Of a stretch of DNA of 64,000 nt, positions 45,355 through 57,229 are shown piece after piece. Position numbers and translations under genes: made by a program. The notes below the pieces were generated by a model. That model saw only the letters and a list, made by a program, of their open reading frames with translations, had not been told where the DNA came from and made no database searches. Position 1 is the stretch's first letter, and each line of letters opens with the position of its first letter. This DNA comes from Dryomyza anilis (lineage: Eukaryota > Arthropoda > Insecta > Diptera > Dryomyzidae), in assembly GCA_951804985.1 (NCBI GenBank), contig OX638131.1, forward strand, positions 83,664,638 to 83,728,637. Reading direction: 5' to 3'.

Positions 45355-45931
45355 CACAATATTATTACATGCATTTGAATCAGTGATGCCAACTGGAGGA
45401 GAATTCCCCAATTTGTGGTGAATTTTAGTTTTAGCGGGTAATCGGGAAATGGTTCACTTTTGGCGGGGAATTTCAAATTGGTATCTGTTACATTTTCTGA
45501 ATTTTTAAGGATTGGAATATACTTTTGATCGAATTTCATTTGAACATTTTAAAACAAACGTTTTTACTTTTAGATTCAATATCTTAGTATAATAAATAAT
45601 TTTTAACATGAATTTAAACAGCATGCTTTGACTTCAACGCTTTCAATTCGTTTCACTTCAACGCTTTCAATTCGCTTTCAAATAATAAATTCAAAATCAT
45701 TTGTTTAGAATTTTGCAGGTAAAATCGGATTCGATCGAAAACTGAAACATACCACTACATTCCAATCATGTGAAAGATCATAATTTGGCTTCTAATAAAC
45801 ACAATCTATACGATTTTTAGATCTAGATAAATTCCTTTTACATTTTTTTAATGTATCTATTGTTATGTTTTTAAATAAAGGATACATTTTTACTTAATGT
45901 AAGACCTGCAAATTTGACATTCCCCTTAATA
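45355..45931. other. Unassigned spacer
   Basis: It contains a 24-bp tandem duplication (ACTTCAACGCTTTCAATTCG, about 45630-45685). Otherwise nothing is recognised. Confidence 0.45.
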
Positions 45932-46297
45932 AAGGGTTTTTCAATAAGAGCGCTACAAAAGTTTTTTTCAAGGGTTTTTCAACAGGGACGCTACAAAAGT
46001 AGAGCGACAGGGATAGCAAACTACGCCATATTTGTTGCCGCTCGTTTGACATTTCTCTTCAGTAAGGTTTGCCATTTCTTGATGGAAAGATATACGAATT
46101 CGAATTTCGGTAGTAAATTTTAATAATTTCGACTCGTTGTTGGCACGTATATCTTTCCATCATGAAATGGCAAACCTTACTGAAGAGAAATGTCAAAAGA
46201 GCGGTAAGAAATATGGCGTCGTTTGCTGTCCCTGTCGCTCTACTTTTGTAGCGTCCCTTAAAAAAAACTTGTATACCGCTCTTATTGAAAAACCCTT
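45932..46297 (-). mobile_element. Hairpin MITE with transposase-start loop, copy 3
   Basis: Flanking TA at 45930-45931 and 46298-46299. Same family as 25580 and 32207, but with the loop reversed, so it is inserted in the opposite orientation. On the minus strand the frame starts at 46163 and reads MMERYTCQQRVEIIKIYYRN, running 34 codons to 46059. Both ends here keep CAATAAGAGCG-type outer sequence, making the copy slightly longer (366 bp). It adjoins a GGGTATA-family copy. Confidence 0.9.
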
Positions 46298-46299
46298 TA

Positions 46300-46720
46300 T
46301 GTTTCAGCCAAAAGTAGGACCTGAGTTTAGAAATGAACCAAATCGGTCAACGGACATGCACACCTCCCATACAAGTCACTTTTATATAACTCTTTAGGAA
46401 CTAATAACTCGAAAAGTATTCAAGACATAGTTATAAAATTTAAAACGTATTGTTAGAATTCAACTAAAAATATGTGGTCCCAAAATGGGTATTCATAGTG
46501 GGTTTTCATAGTGAAAATTTTAGTCGTAAATTATTAAAATCAAATCTATAAAATATTAGAATTACAAAATTTTAAATATATCTGAAATTTTGTAAGTCTA
46601 AATCCGCCCACTTTTATTATTAATTTTTTTTTATTAGTTTTTTTTATATTTTTATATGATTTTTTTAAATTATTGGGGATATAAGATATAAATTTTTGAT
46701 TTGAATATTTTTTTTTGACT
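46300..46720 (-). mobile_element. GGGTATA-family dispersed repeat, copy 5 (type A), partial
   Basis: Minus-strand match to copy 1 from the GGCTAAAA region (AGCCAAAAGTAGGACCTGAG on plus) through the AAATCGGTCAACGGACATG and ATAACTCGAAAAGTATTCAAG landmarks to GGGGATATAAGATATAAAT. The other side is cut at the hairpin MITE. Both termini of the full repeat are missing. Confidence 0.7.
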
Positions 46721-48700
46721 AATTTCTTATGCCGTCCCTTACATTTCATTTGGATGCCACTTCATTTGAAGACGTAACAATTAAATCTCATCTCGTAGTC
46801 ATCAACACCGTTAACTCGGTGCGCTGTTCATTTCCTCAAAGGAATAAATATAATAATAATTTGCTGCTTACCTTGGGCGCCAACCAGCAGACCGCATAAC
46901 CTATAAAATGTATGCATAAATTAAAGACAAAATTTTGCAATTTTGAATATGAAGTACACGAAAAAGAAAGATGACGGAAAAAAAAGACGGACGGTCGACA
47001 CAAAGTTCTTCAAGTGCAGGCAGCAGCACCAACGCGGTCCATGGTTGGTGCAAAAACAAATTATATACGAAATACAAGAACTTTGTCTTGTATTTAGATT
47101 TAAATGCAAATCCTTGTGAGCAGGTAAGCCAGCTAGTCAGCCAGTTATTCAGGCAGTCAGTCAGTCAGTCGGTTAGACAGAGAGACATTTTCAGCTATTC
47201 AGCGTTTTGTTGTAATTAATATTTTGTAGATCTTTGGATGACTTTTCTAATTAAAAATGCTATGAATGGAGTTTGGGCATTGAAGGGGGTTGAATATGCC
47301 AAAGATTTAGCTATTTGTAGGGGGTTACAATATACTCAAGGAGTTGAGGTGAAATTTCCTTAAAAATAATAGAGTGGTAAAGGTGGTAAAACAGAAGATA
47401 CCAAAAAGCGTGGGTCCTTCACGAGTTATAATTGCTTACAACGAGTTACCTTTTCTTTTAATTTTTGTGTTTCCACGAATTCTTTGCAAAAAGTACTGTA
47501 CTCTGGGTTTATAAAATGGTCTGCTAGTAAATTTGGTTGTAGAACATTGAACAAAAAAAGAAAATTGTGTAATTTTGAAGGAACTATAATTTTCAATAAA
47601 AATTCAAGAAAAATTTATAATTGTAATGCACAGCAGGTGTTTTATACAAACGGTATCATGTATAATTTGTAAAATGTGTAATGAATAAACTCAAAATGCA
47701 GTAATAATGACAAAAACTGAACAAGTTTTACAAATTTCAGGCAACAAAAATTATCATACGGAACAGAAATTAATAAAAATTCTAAAATAACATTACCATT
47801 ATTAACAACCCTTAAGCTTACAAATTATCTTTTGCGTTCTACTATAAGAATAATTTTCGATTTCTTTGCATCAACACTTGACTTTCTTACAGCCTTCCTT
47901 AAGCCTTCTTTTAGCCTTCCTCTAGCTTTCATTTGCTCTATCTTTAGGTTACATTCAGCCTCCGTTTAGCCTCCCTTTAGCCTCCCTTTAGCCTCCCTTT
48001 AGCCTCCCTTTAGCCTCCCTTTAGTCGTCCTTACGTCTTCTTTCCTCCTCTCTGATGCTTGCTATGCGCAATTTTCACTTCCTGTCAATGTCAATATTTG
48101 TTAATCAGTCCGAGTGGTGGTGCTGGAGCTGCTGCTTCTCGACATTGTGCCGAAAGGTTGCTTTATCTCCTACAAAATAATGCCAGACAATACTAAATAT
48201 TGCGCAAAAGTAATAGAAAAAAATTACAAAATGCACAAAAGTACCGAACAAAAGTTAAATCTTCTTCGCAGGTCCTCGGGCAAAAGTGTTAGCAAAGCAT
48301 TTAAGTACCTTACGTTTCGTTTATTAAAAAATGTCCAGAGGTTTTCCTTTTTTTTTTTTTTTCTAGTCGACTTTTGCTTCTTTATCTTGGTGCTTTAATG
48401 AGCAGCAATTTTATTTCCTTCTTTTGTAATGTCTTGACTTTCACTTATCTGTTTAACAACCTTTATTTCTTATTTTACATTGTTATATATTTTTTTTGTT
48501 TTTGTGTGTGTTTTTAAATACTTTTTTATTTACTTTTATATTGATTTTATTTTTTATATACCTTCACTTATAAGTTTTTAAATTGATTTATATTTGTAAT
48601 TCAGCCCAAAATTTAAAAATTAAAATTTTTATTCAATATTACTTTTTGAGTGCTACTTATAAATTATTCTTACTTTATTCATCTTTTATAATAACAGACT
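46721..48700. other. Unassigned spacer with small tandem repeats
   Basis: About 46950-47120 holds a 56-codon frame (ATGAAGTACACGAAAAAGAA) with no domain. Near 47125-47185 are CAGT/CAGCC repeats. About 47880-48030 has 12-bp TAGCCTCCCTTT units (five in a row) in looser TTAGCCTTC copies. A T16 run is near 48345. No supported gene. Confidence 0.45.
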
Positions 48701-48704
48701 CATA

Positions 48705-48970
48705 TACCATTGATAGGTCAGGATTAGTATGCTGTACTGCAAGCCTAAAGTTTGCAGGTTCGAACCACAGCGAGAGCTATATTAAAAATTGAATAGGTTT
48801 TTTTTAATGCTGCGCTACCTACTTGTATTATCTACCGAAAAGTAGTAAAACTTATGAGAGTAAAACATTGCATTGAATAAGTCGGTGTTAGACATAAAGG
48901 ACTCTGTTTTATAAGTGCTTGAGTTAAATATTTAGAGAGCTATTTAGCCAGAGAGTTCGGATACTATTTT
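48705..48970 (+). mobile_element. Diverged tRNA-derived SINE, copy C
   Basis: The head has TAGGTCAGGATTAGTATGCTG (A box-like) and GGTTCGAACCA, a textbook B box. Downstream GCTGCGCTACCTACTTGT and GAGAGTAAAACATTGCATTG align with the SINE B body. The remainder is diverged and the 3-prime end is uncertain. It could be a related but distinct SINE subfamily. Confidence 0.6.
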
Positions 48971-49094
48971 GTCTGGCGGATCTTTGTTGTTCTATTCGTG
49001 AAAACACATACATGCATACAATGTATATCATTCCGTTTTTTTTGAAAAAAAAACTCTGTATATCAAGAATAATTGCTCTTAGTTTCTTTTGCTA

Positions 49095-51270
49095 CTCAGG
49101 CCTGTAACAACGCTGTTATCCAAGCTCGTTCCAAGACTGTGTCAAGACTGGAATGATAACTATGTTACAAGCTAGACATCTGCACAAGTCCATTTGAAAC
49201 CCACTTCAAGACATTCACTTCGTTTCAAAACATTTACTGTCGTCAACTCTATGCTTGAAAATCAAATGAATGTCTTGCTCACAACAACAAAGAACCAAGT
49301 ACTGTCAAAACAAAACATAAGCAAAACAAAACTGAAGTGAAGAGGTCTATGATGATGTGCAATAAACATTCAAATACTGAAATGAACAGCTTATGACACC
49401 GAGTACTTAGTGCATTTTTCATTTTTTTTTATCATTCTTACTAGATTAAGGAATAGAGTAGGAATTTTCATTAATATTGAAATATAGAAAAAAACAAAAG
49501 GTATAAGAAAGTCACATAATATTTTATATTAAGTTTTTTATTTATCGAAAAACATTTTATTCATTATTTAATTTTTTCTTTATTTAATTAAATTTTTTTT
49601 TTGATATATTGCTTTTCGACCAAAGCGTTGTTTTTGTCGTAAAATTTTTTTTTTTACAATTTTTTTTTTTTTTTAATATTAACACATAAATACCAATAAC
49701 AACATTACTGCCGTCGAACGAGCGTCAGATTTGTTGTTGTTTTTAATGTTCGTCTCCTCACTCGTTACACGTTGCGCTCACTCGCTGCACCTACTGTATT
49801 CGTTGCATGTTCAGCGACAGTGTTGTCGTTTGTTGTGTTTTTCAAAACATTGAATGTTTTGAATGGCTTGATGTTTTGACAGAGCTTGACACCAATGAAA
49901 CAAATACTGAAGTGAAGTGAAGTCGCTCAAAGAGACTTCACTATAATACTGTCGATTGTCATTTGTGAAATGAATTCAAAACTGTAGAGTGCAGTAGTGC
50001 ATATTTCCAGAGGAAACTTCAAAACCATTTGTGCATGTGTCTATTACAAGCCTGTATTCAATGCTTGTACCCAGGCTCGTTGACAAATTTTGTGCCAGAC
50101 TTAATTCTCAGTCTAGTGCCAACAGTGTGTTTTAGGCCTGTGCCAAAACTGTGTCAAGGCTGGAATGATAACTATGTTACAAGCCTGTAATTCAGGATTG
50201 TATCAAGGCTTGTATACCAGGCTTGTACCAAGGCTTGTGCCTCAGTCTTGAAACATGACCTGAAGATTTAGGCTATTGGGCATAATTTGTCATGGGCATG
50301 GCATTCATTATTCATGTCAATACACTTGAGAGTTGTGTCTGTAGATAAATAAATATGTAAGAGGTTAACAACCAATTTTACAGTAATACTTACGTTTATT
50401 TGCAGACTTATTGTTCAGACAAAGAGTTGAGTTTCTCGAATATATTTTTTGACGTTTAAAAAAACGTCAACAAACGTTTTTTTCTTAGATAAGTGTTCTT
50501 TAACATGGAAACAACACAAAAATGTCACCATAGTAAACTTTAAGTTACTCAAGTCAAAATCGGTACACACGCAAACCTAGGAATGGGACGAAAAGTTGTC
50601 GAGACGAAATTTGGAATGTGGCTCAATATTGTGTCAGCCTAGTGTCAATATTGGTATACCAAGGCCTGTGTGGAGTCCGAGAATGAAAATTGTACCAGGC
50701 TTGTGTCCAACATTAACTAACAAGGCCTGTTTGAAATCTGGGAATGACAAATGTGCCAGTCCTGTGTCTAGCTTGGTATATCAAGGCCTGTGTGGAGTAT
50801 GTGGGTGACGATTGTGCCAGGCTTGTGTCTAACCTAAACTAACAAGGCCTGTGTAAAGCCTGTGAAAGACGATTGTCCCAGGCTTGTGCCTAATCTGAAC
50901 TAGCGAGGCCTGTTTGAAATCTGGGAATGACGAATGTGCGAGGCTTGTGTCTAGCTTGATATATCAAAGCTTGTGTGTCATCTGTGAGTGACGATTGTCC
51001 CATGCTTGTGTCTAGCTTGGTATATCAAGGCCTGTGTGGAGTATGTGAGTGACGATTGTGCCAGGCTTGTGTCTAACCTAAACTAACAAGGCCTGTGTAA
51101 AGCCTGGGAGTGACGGTTGTCTCAAGCTTGTGTCTAATCAGAGCTAACGAGGCCTGTTTGAAATTTGGGAATGACGAATGTGCGAGGCTTGTGTATAGCT
51201 TGATATATCAAAGCTTGTGTGTCGACTGTGAGTGACGATTGTCCCATGCTTGTGTCTAGACACTCACTCG
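49095..51270 (-). repeat. 61-bp-repeat element, copy 2 (inverted relative to 30320-31260)
   Basis: About 50600-51260 holds some ten 61-62 bp units (CAGGCTTGTGTCTAACC, CAAGGCCTGTGTGGAG) arranged partly as alternating dimers. About 50270-50600 is the core seen in copy 1 (GGGCATAATTTGTCATGGGC, GATAAGTGTTCTTTAAC). About 50044-50260 and 49095-49172 are the second repeat block, split by the hAT MITE. Copy 2 is richer in 61-bp units than copy 1. Confidence 0.75.
49173..50043. mobile_element. hAT-type MITE with 8-bp target duplication
   Basis: TTACAAGC flanks it directly at 49165-49172 and 50044-50051. The ends are TAGACATCTGCACAAG and the inverse of TAGACACATGCACAAA, with inverted similarity continuing for about 28 bp. 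An 8-bp duplication and short imperfect TIRs fit the hAT superfamily. Subterminal repeats of GAAGTGAAG/CTTCACTTC occur near both ends. No transposase. It interrupts the CAAGCCTG repeat block. Confidence 0.85.
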
Positions 51271-51599
51271 CGTTTAGCTGGACAAACTTTGTGCAAATAA
51301 AATTGTTATGCACACAAACAGAAGTAGAGATGGACGGACAGACAGATAGACATACGAACGGACATATAGCCAACCATGAGACAAACAGAACAATTGAAAC
51401 ATATCAAACAATATGCGGTAACTACTCAGGTGGACACAGTGGTTGAAGTTCTGAATTCCGGAGGGCTCTTGCATGGTAATTGACTTGAAATTTTTAATTT
51501 TGTTTATGCGCTAATTGCAGAGGTTGTGGTTGAACTGAATTTTAGGACAAATAGAAAAAAAACGTTATGGTATGTTTCAAATTCCGATCGATTCATTTT

Positions 51600-53060
51600 A
51601 CATAAAATTCAAATTTTCAGTAAAAATTTAATTTATCACTAAAAAGTTAATTTCTCACTAAAATTTCAATTTTTCACTAAAAATTCAATTTTTCACTAAA
51701 AATTCAATTTTTCACTAAAAATTCAATTTTTCACTAAAAATTCAATTTTTCACTAAAAATTCAATTTTTCACTAAAAATTCAATTTTTCACTAAAAATTC
51801 AATTTTTCACTAAAAATTCAATTTTTCACTAAAAATTCAATTTTTCACTAAAAATTCAATTTTTCACTAAAAATTCAATTTTTCACTAAAAATTCAATTT
51901 TTCACTAAAAATTCAATTTTTCACTAAAAATTCAATTTTTCACTAAAAATTCAATTTTTCACTAAAAATTCAATTTTTCACTAAAAATTCAATTTTTCAC
52001 TAAAAATTCAATTTTTCACTAAAAATTCAATTTTTCACAAAAAATTCAATTTTTTACTAAAAATTCAATTTTTCACTAAAAATTCAATTTTTCACTAAAA
52101 ATTCAATTTTTCACTATAAATTCAATTTTTCACTAAAAATTCAAATTTTGACTAAAAATTCAATTTTTCACTAAAAATTCAATTTTTCACTAAAAATTCA
52201 ATTTTTCACTAAAAATTCAATTTTTCACTAAAAATTCAATTTTTCACTAAAAATTCAATTTTTCACTAAAAATTCAATTTTTCACTAAAAATTCAATTTA
52301 TCAGTAAAAATTTAATTTTTCACTAAAAATTCAATTCTACACTTAATATTCAATTTTTCACTAAAAATTCTATTTTTTACTAAAAATTCAATTTTTCACT
52401 AAAAATTCAATTTTTCACTATAAATTCAATTTTTCACTAAAAATTCAATTTTTCACTAAAAATTCAATTTTTCACTAGAAATTCTATTTTTCACTAAAAA
52501 TTCAATTTTTCACTAAAAATTTAATTTTTCACTAAAAATTCAATTTTTCACTAAAAATTCAATTTTTCACTCAAAATTCAAATTTTCACTAAAATTAAAT
52601 TTTTCATTAAAAATTAAATTTTTTCACTAGAAATTCAATTTTTCACTAAAAATCAAATTCTTCACTAAAAATTAAATTTTTCACTAAAAATTCAAATTTT
52701 CACTAAAACTTCAATTTTTTACTAAAAAATTAAAATTTTCACTAACAATTCAATTTTACACTAAAAATCAAATTTTTCACTTAAAATTCAATTTTTCACC
52801 AAAAATTAAATTTTTCACTTAAAATTTAAATTTTCACTAAAAATTCAATTTTTCACTAAAAATTTAAATTTTCACAAAAAAATAAAATTAACACAAAAAT
52901 TAAATTTTTCACTAAAAATTCAATTTTTCACTAAAAAATTTAAATTCTTTTTTTAATTAAAAATGCGAGTGTTCACTATAAATTCAATTTTTCACTAAAA
53001 AATTCAATTTTTACTAAAAATTTAAATTTTAACAAACAACTCAAATTTTACAAGACTTTT
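51600..53060 (-). repeat. 19-bp minisatellite array 2 (opposite strand)
   Basis: (TTCACTAAAAATTCAATTT)n, the complement of array 1. It is near-perfect at about 51655-52300 and progressively degenerate to 53060. Same period, same consensus. Confidence 0.95.
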
Positions 53061-53960
53061 AATTTTCACATTTAATTTTTATAAACAGTTTTTTTTTATT
53101 CTGTGGGGAATTCGTGGTTTTTGTTTGTATGTATTCGAATTTGCTTCATTGTGAACTTTGCTTGTATTTGTAGTAATAATTTTAATTTATGAATCAATGC
53201 AACAAAAAACTGTATTCTCCAAAGAGGTAACAATTATGGCGAAACAGTCGAGAAACAATCAGACGATGATTGTGTTTCTTGCCATAAATAAACACAGAGA
53301 TTTTTTAAAATTAACATGTAGTACATAAAAAATAATTTGATAAATAAAATATTATAAAAAATATTAACATAACAAATAAAAAATAAATACAAAAAAAAAT
53401 AAAAATTAAAAATTTTGGAATTCATGTTTTATTGGATTCGATTTATATAATTCGATATTATAAATTCAATTCCTTTTTTTTTCATAGCTTTGTATGTGAA
53501 ACTAAAATAAATTAGTAGTTTTATGAATTCATTATACAAAGAGTTATTCAATAAAAGTACTTCATATGTACTTAAAACATGGACTGAGTCTTTAATTGAA
53601 ATATTTAATTAATTTCATGCAAACAGCTGCTGCTTTGGCTGCTTAATATGCCTTAATATGTCATATTGCCTCAGGATTCTTAAAAAAAACAACATATCGA
53701 AAAACCATAATTATATCTCATTATGAAATAAATGTACAACGGTTGATACAAATTATGACTGTATAAATTATGCAGAGAAAACGACGAGACGTACATGCGA
53801 ACAGTTTGTATTAAATATGAAAAATTTTAAAATATTTAATTACAAAGAAGTGAAAATATTTACTCATCGTTTAAGTGGGTCAGCCGTACGTACGATAAAT
53901 GTGCATTTTAAACAGGTGACACTTATGGCTTTATGCGTTCTGTCTGCTCATTAATTTGTG
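53061..53960. other. AT-rich unassigned DNA
   Basis: No feature recognised. Confidence 0.4.
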
Positions 53961-53964
53961 ATGA

Positions 53965-55310
53965 TGTGTAATATATTTCTTTTTTTTTATACATTTTTAT
54001 TAAATTTTATTCATTTTTTTTTAATTTTTATTAAATTTTTTAATTTTTCTTAATTTCTAATATTTTTCTAAATTTTATTAATTTTGCTTAATTTTTAAAA
54101 TGTTGTATTATTTTTTCTTAATTTTTCTTTATATTATTAATTTTCTTAATTATTATTAATTTCTCCTAAATTTTTTGAATTTTTCTTAAGTTTTCGTATT
54201 TTTCTTAATTTTTCTTATTTTTCTTAATTTTTCTAAAGTTTACTTAATTTTTCTAAAATTTTCCTAATTTTTCTAAAGTTTACTTAATTTTTCTGAAATT
54301 TTCTTAATTTTTCTTAAGTTTTCATATTTTTTTTAATTTTTTCCTATTTTATTTTAATTTTTATTAATTTTTATAAATTTTTATTACTTTTTATTAATTT
54401 TTATTTATTTTTATTATTTTTATTATTTTTATTATTTTTAATATTTTTATTAATTTTTATTAATTTTTATTAATTTTTATTAATTTTTATTAATTTTTAT
54501 TAATTTTTATTAATTTTTATTATTTTTTATTATTTTTTATTAATTTTTATTAATTTTTATTAATTTTTATTATTTTTTATTAATTTTTATTAATTTTTAT
54601 TAATTTTTATTAATTTTTATTAATTTTTATTAATTTTTATTTATTTTTATTAATTTTTATTAATTTTTATTAATTTTTATTAATTTTTATTAATTTTTAT
54701 TAATTTTTATTAATTTTTATTAATTTTTATTAATTTTTATTAATTTTTATTAATTTTTATTAATTTTTATTAATTTTTATTATTTTTTATTAATTTTTAT
54801 TAATTTTTATTAATTTTTATTATTTTTTATTAATTTTTATTAATTTTTATTATTTTTTATTAATTTTTATTTATTTTTATTAATTTTTATTAATTTTTAT
54901 TAATTTTTATTAATTTTTATTAATTTTTATTAATTTTTATTAATTTTTATTAATTTTTATTAATTTTTATTAATTTTTATTAATTTTTATTAATTTTTAT
55001 TAATTTTTATTAATTTTTATTAATTTTTATTAATTTTTATTAATTTTAATTAATTTTTATTAATTTTTAATAATTTTTATAAAGATTTTCTTAATTTTTA
55101 TTTCTTTTGTATTAATTTTAATTAATTTTTCTTAGTTTTTCTTAATTTTCTTTTTGTCTTAATTTTTCTTATTTTTTTTAATGTTTTAAGTTGATTTTTT
55201 TTTTTTTTATTTTTTAATAACATATATTAATTTCTATTTGTTTCGTTAATTTTTTTTAATTTTTTTATAATTTTTATTAATTTTTAATAATTTTTCTATT
55301 GTTTTTCCTT
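53965..55310. repeat. 10-bp AT satellite (TTTTTATTAA)n
   Basis: About 54340-55080 is an almost perfect decamer array of more than 70 units, with occasional TTATT for TTAAT changes. The flanks are degenerate TTTTTCTTAA versions. It consists only of A and T, with T far exceeding A on the plus strand. Confidence 0.95.
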
Positions 55311-56190
55311 TATTTATCAATTTTTGCCGTTCAAATCTATTTTTATTAATGCATTATTTGTCCACTTTCAGACAGATCACTTAAGTAATAGTAAAAGATA
55401 GTAAAAGTTACAAATGCCAGCAATCGAAATTAATTGCAGTTGACACGAATACTGTAGGCCCTTTTGCCCATAAAAAGGCGCCATAAAATTGCGAAAACTT
55501 GAATGAGAACACGACAGAAATGTTTGTAAATTATTGTGTGGGCATAAAGTTTTGGTGGCAGCATCAAAGAAGTAACTACGAAACTTTCAAGAAACAAAAA
55601 TAGAAAAAAGTAAAAAAAATATAAAATCACAAAAATAAACAACGAATTAAAAAAACAAACAACAAAAGCTGAAAAAGCGCAAAAAGTAGCAATTGAAAAT
55701 TCAATTTCATTTGGTTAGCATACAAATTAGAAATGTTACGATTGTCGTGTGTCTATAAAAAATGTTGCAATTGAAAAAAAAAATACACAGTTTGCGAGTT
55801 CAGGTTTATATTTCAATAATATGGTTGTCTGGAACATAGCATCTTGTTGAACCCAAAAAGGTTTATATGAAAAAAGAAAATGATTTAAGGTAAGATGGAA
55901 CCATGGAAAAAGATGTTTGATAATATAATTAGTTTTATTATTTTCTGATTGTTATTTTTCTATAAAGTATTTTGTTTATTTCCTGCTTATCAAAATAAGT
56001 TAATACTTATCAATACAGCAGACTTAAGTGGCTTATACAAAAATATTCAATGAGTGCTGATTGAGAAATCATTAGATGTTAAGTTTCCTCTTTAAAGCAT
56101 TATTGGATAAGTTGACTTTTTAATTTGCTGATTTTCAAGAATTTAGTAATATAAATAATTTATTAATATATTTTAGCAATTATAAATCAA
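55311..56190. other. AT-rich unassigned DNA
   Basis: No feature recognised. A frame on the minus strand at 55430-55642 has no domain. Confidence 0.4.
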
Positions 56191-56289
56191 CACTGCAAAA
56201 TATCAAATATATTCGAAAACATATCATACATATCAATACTGTACCAGTTTTATACATAAATATTCAATTTGTCATAGAAATGAATCAGT

Positions 56290-56600
56290 TGCATTTCAGT
56301 GATTCCATTTTAAATTCAAAAGACATCAATTGTATATCAGATATTCTATTTGAAATTCAATAGTCATAAATTGTAATACAGAATTTCCATTTAAAATTTA
56401 AAACTGGTCAATTTTAGTGCAAACATTCCATTTGAAATTCAAAGGACATCAATTTTAGTTCTTAAATTCCATTTGAAATTTAAAAAACATCAACTGTAAT
56501 TCAAAATTTCCACTTGAAATCAAAAGACATCAATTGTAATTCAGATATTTCATTTGAAATTCAAAAGACATCGATTAAAATTCTGAAAGTTTTAAAATAA
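56290..56600 (+). repeat. About 41-bp minisatellite, seven units
   Basis: ATTCCATTTGAAATTCAAA then GACATCAATTGTAATTCAG, repeated at roughly 56303, 56343, 56384, 56426, 56466, 56507 and 56548. Confidence 0.8.
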
Positions 56601-57229
56601 AAATATAAAAAACATAACGAAAAAACTAATTTGTCGGGCGGTAATATTATCCGTGATACAAAAGCCTCCATATAAATTCTTATATATATTATCCCTGGCA
56701 TTCATTAACAAATGTTGCCACGTTATTCCCGCATATGAAAATCGCGTTTTATATAAACAATTCATATTTTTTCATATTTTTCGCGTATATGTATCAAGGA
56801 TGCGTGAAACGAGAAGATACGCATTTCATAATAACAACATCACCCCGAAGGCGGTGGATTTTTATGCCATGACGGGTCATACATTCAAATAGAGTGAAAC
56901 ATAAGTGTCAACGTATGAATACTGCACATTGCGTGAGTGTTGCCTTATTTGGTGTAGGATTTAAATATAAATTTTTCTTTGTATTCTTATTATTTTTTTT
57001 TTTTGTATATATTTGAAATTCTGTGCATTTTGTTTTTTGTCTTATGGGACTTATAATGATTTGCAAAGTAATTTCATTATAATTCAGTTTTGTTGACAAT
57101 ATTACTTTGTCCTATATTGAATTTTTTAACAAGATTCCTAAGGCTTTGTCATGGTTACTGAAAGCGAGGAAACTGACTATTGAAGTATGATTTTAAATAT
57201 TTAAACATGCTACATTGTAATTCTTTCAA
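56601..57229. other. Unassigned spacer
   Basis: About 56640-56900 is less AT-rich and contains a 79-codon frame (56653-56892) without a recognisable domain. No other feature. Confidence 0.4.

Noticed and set aside
46950..47120. 56-codon frame MKYTKKKDDGKKRR...
   Set aside because: No recognisable domain, no neighbouring splice or conserved features, and it ends just before a CAGT repeat.
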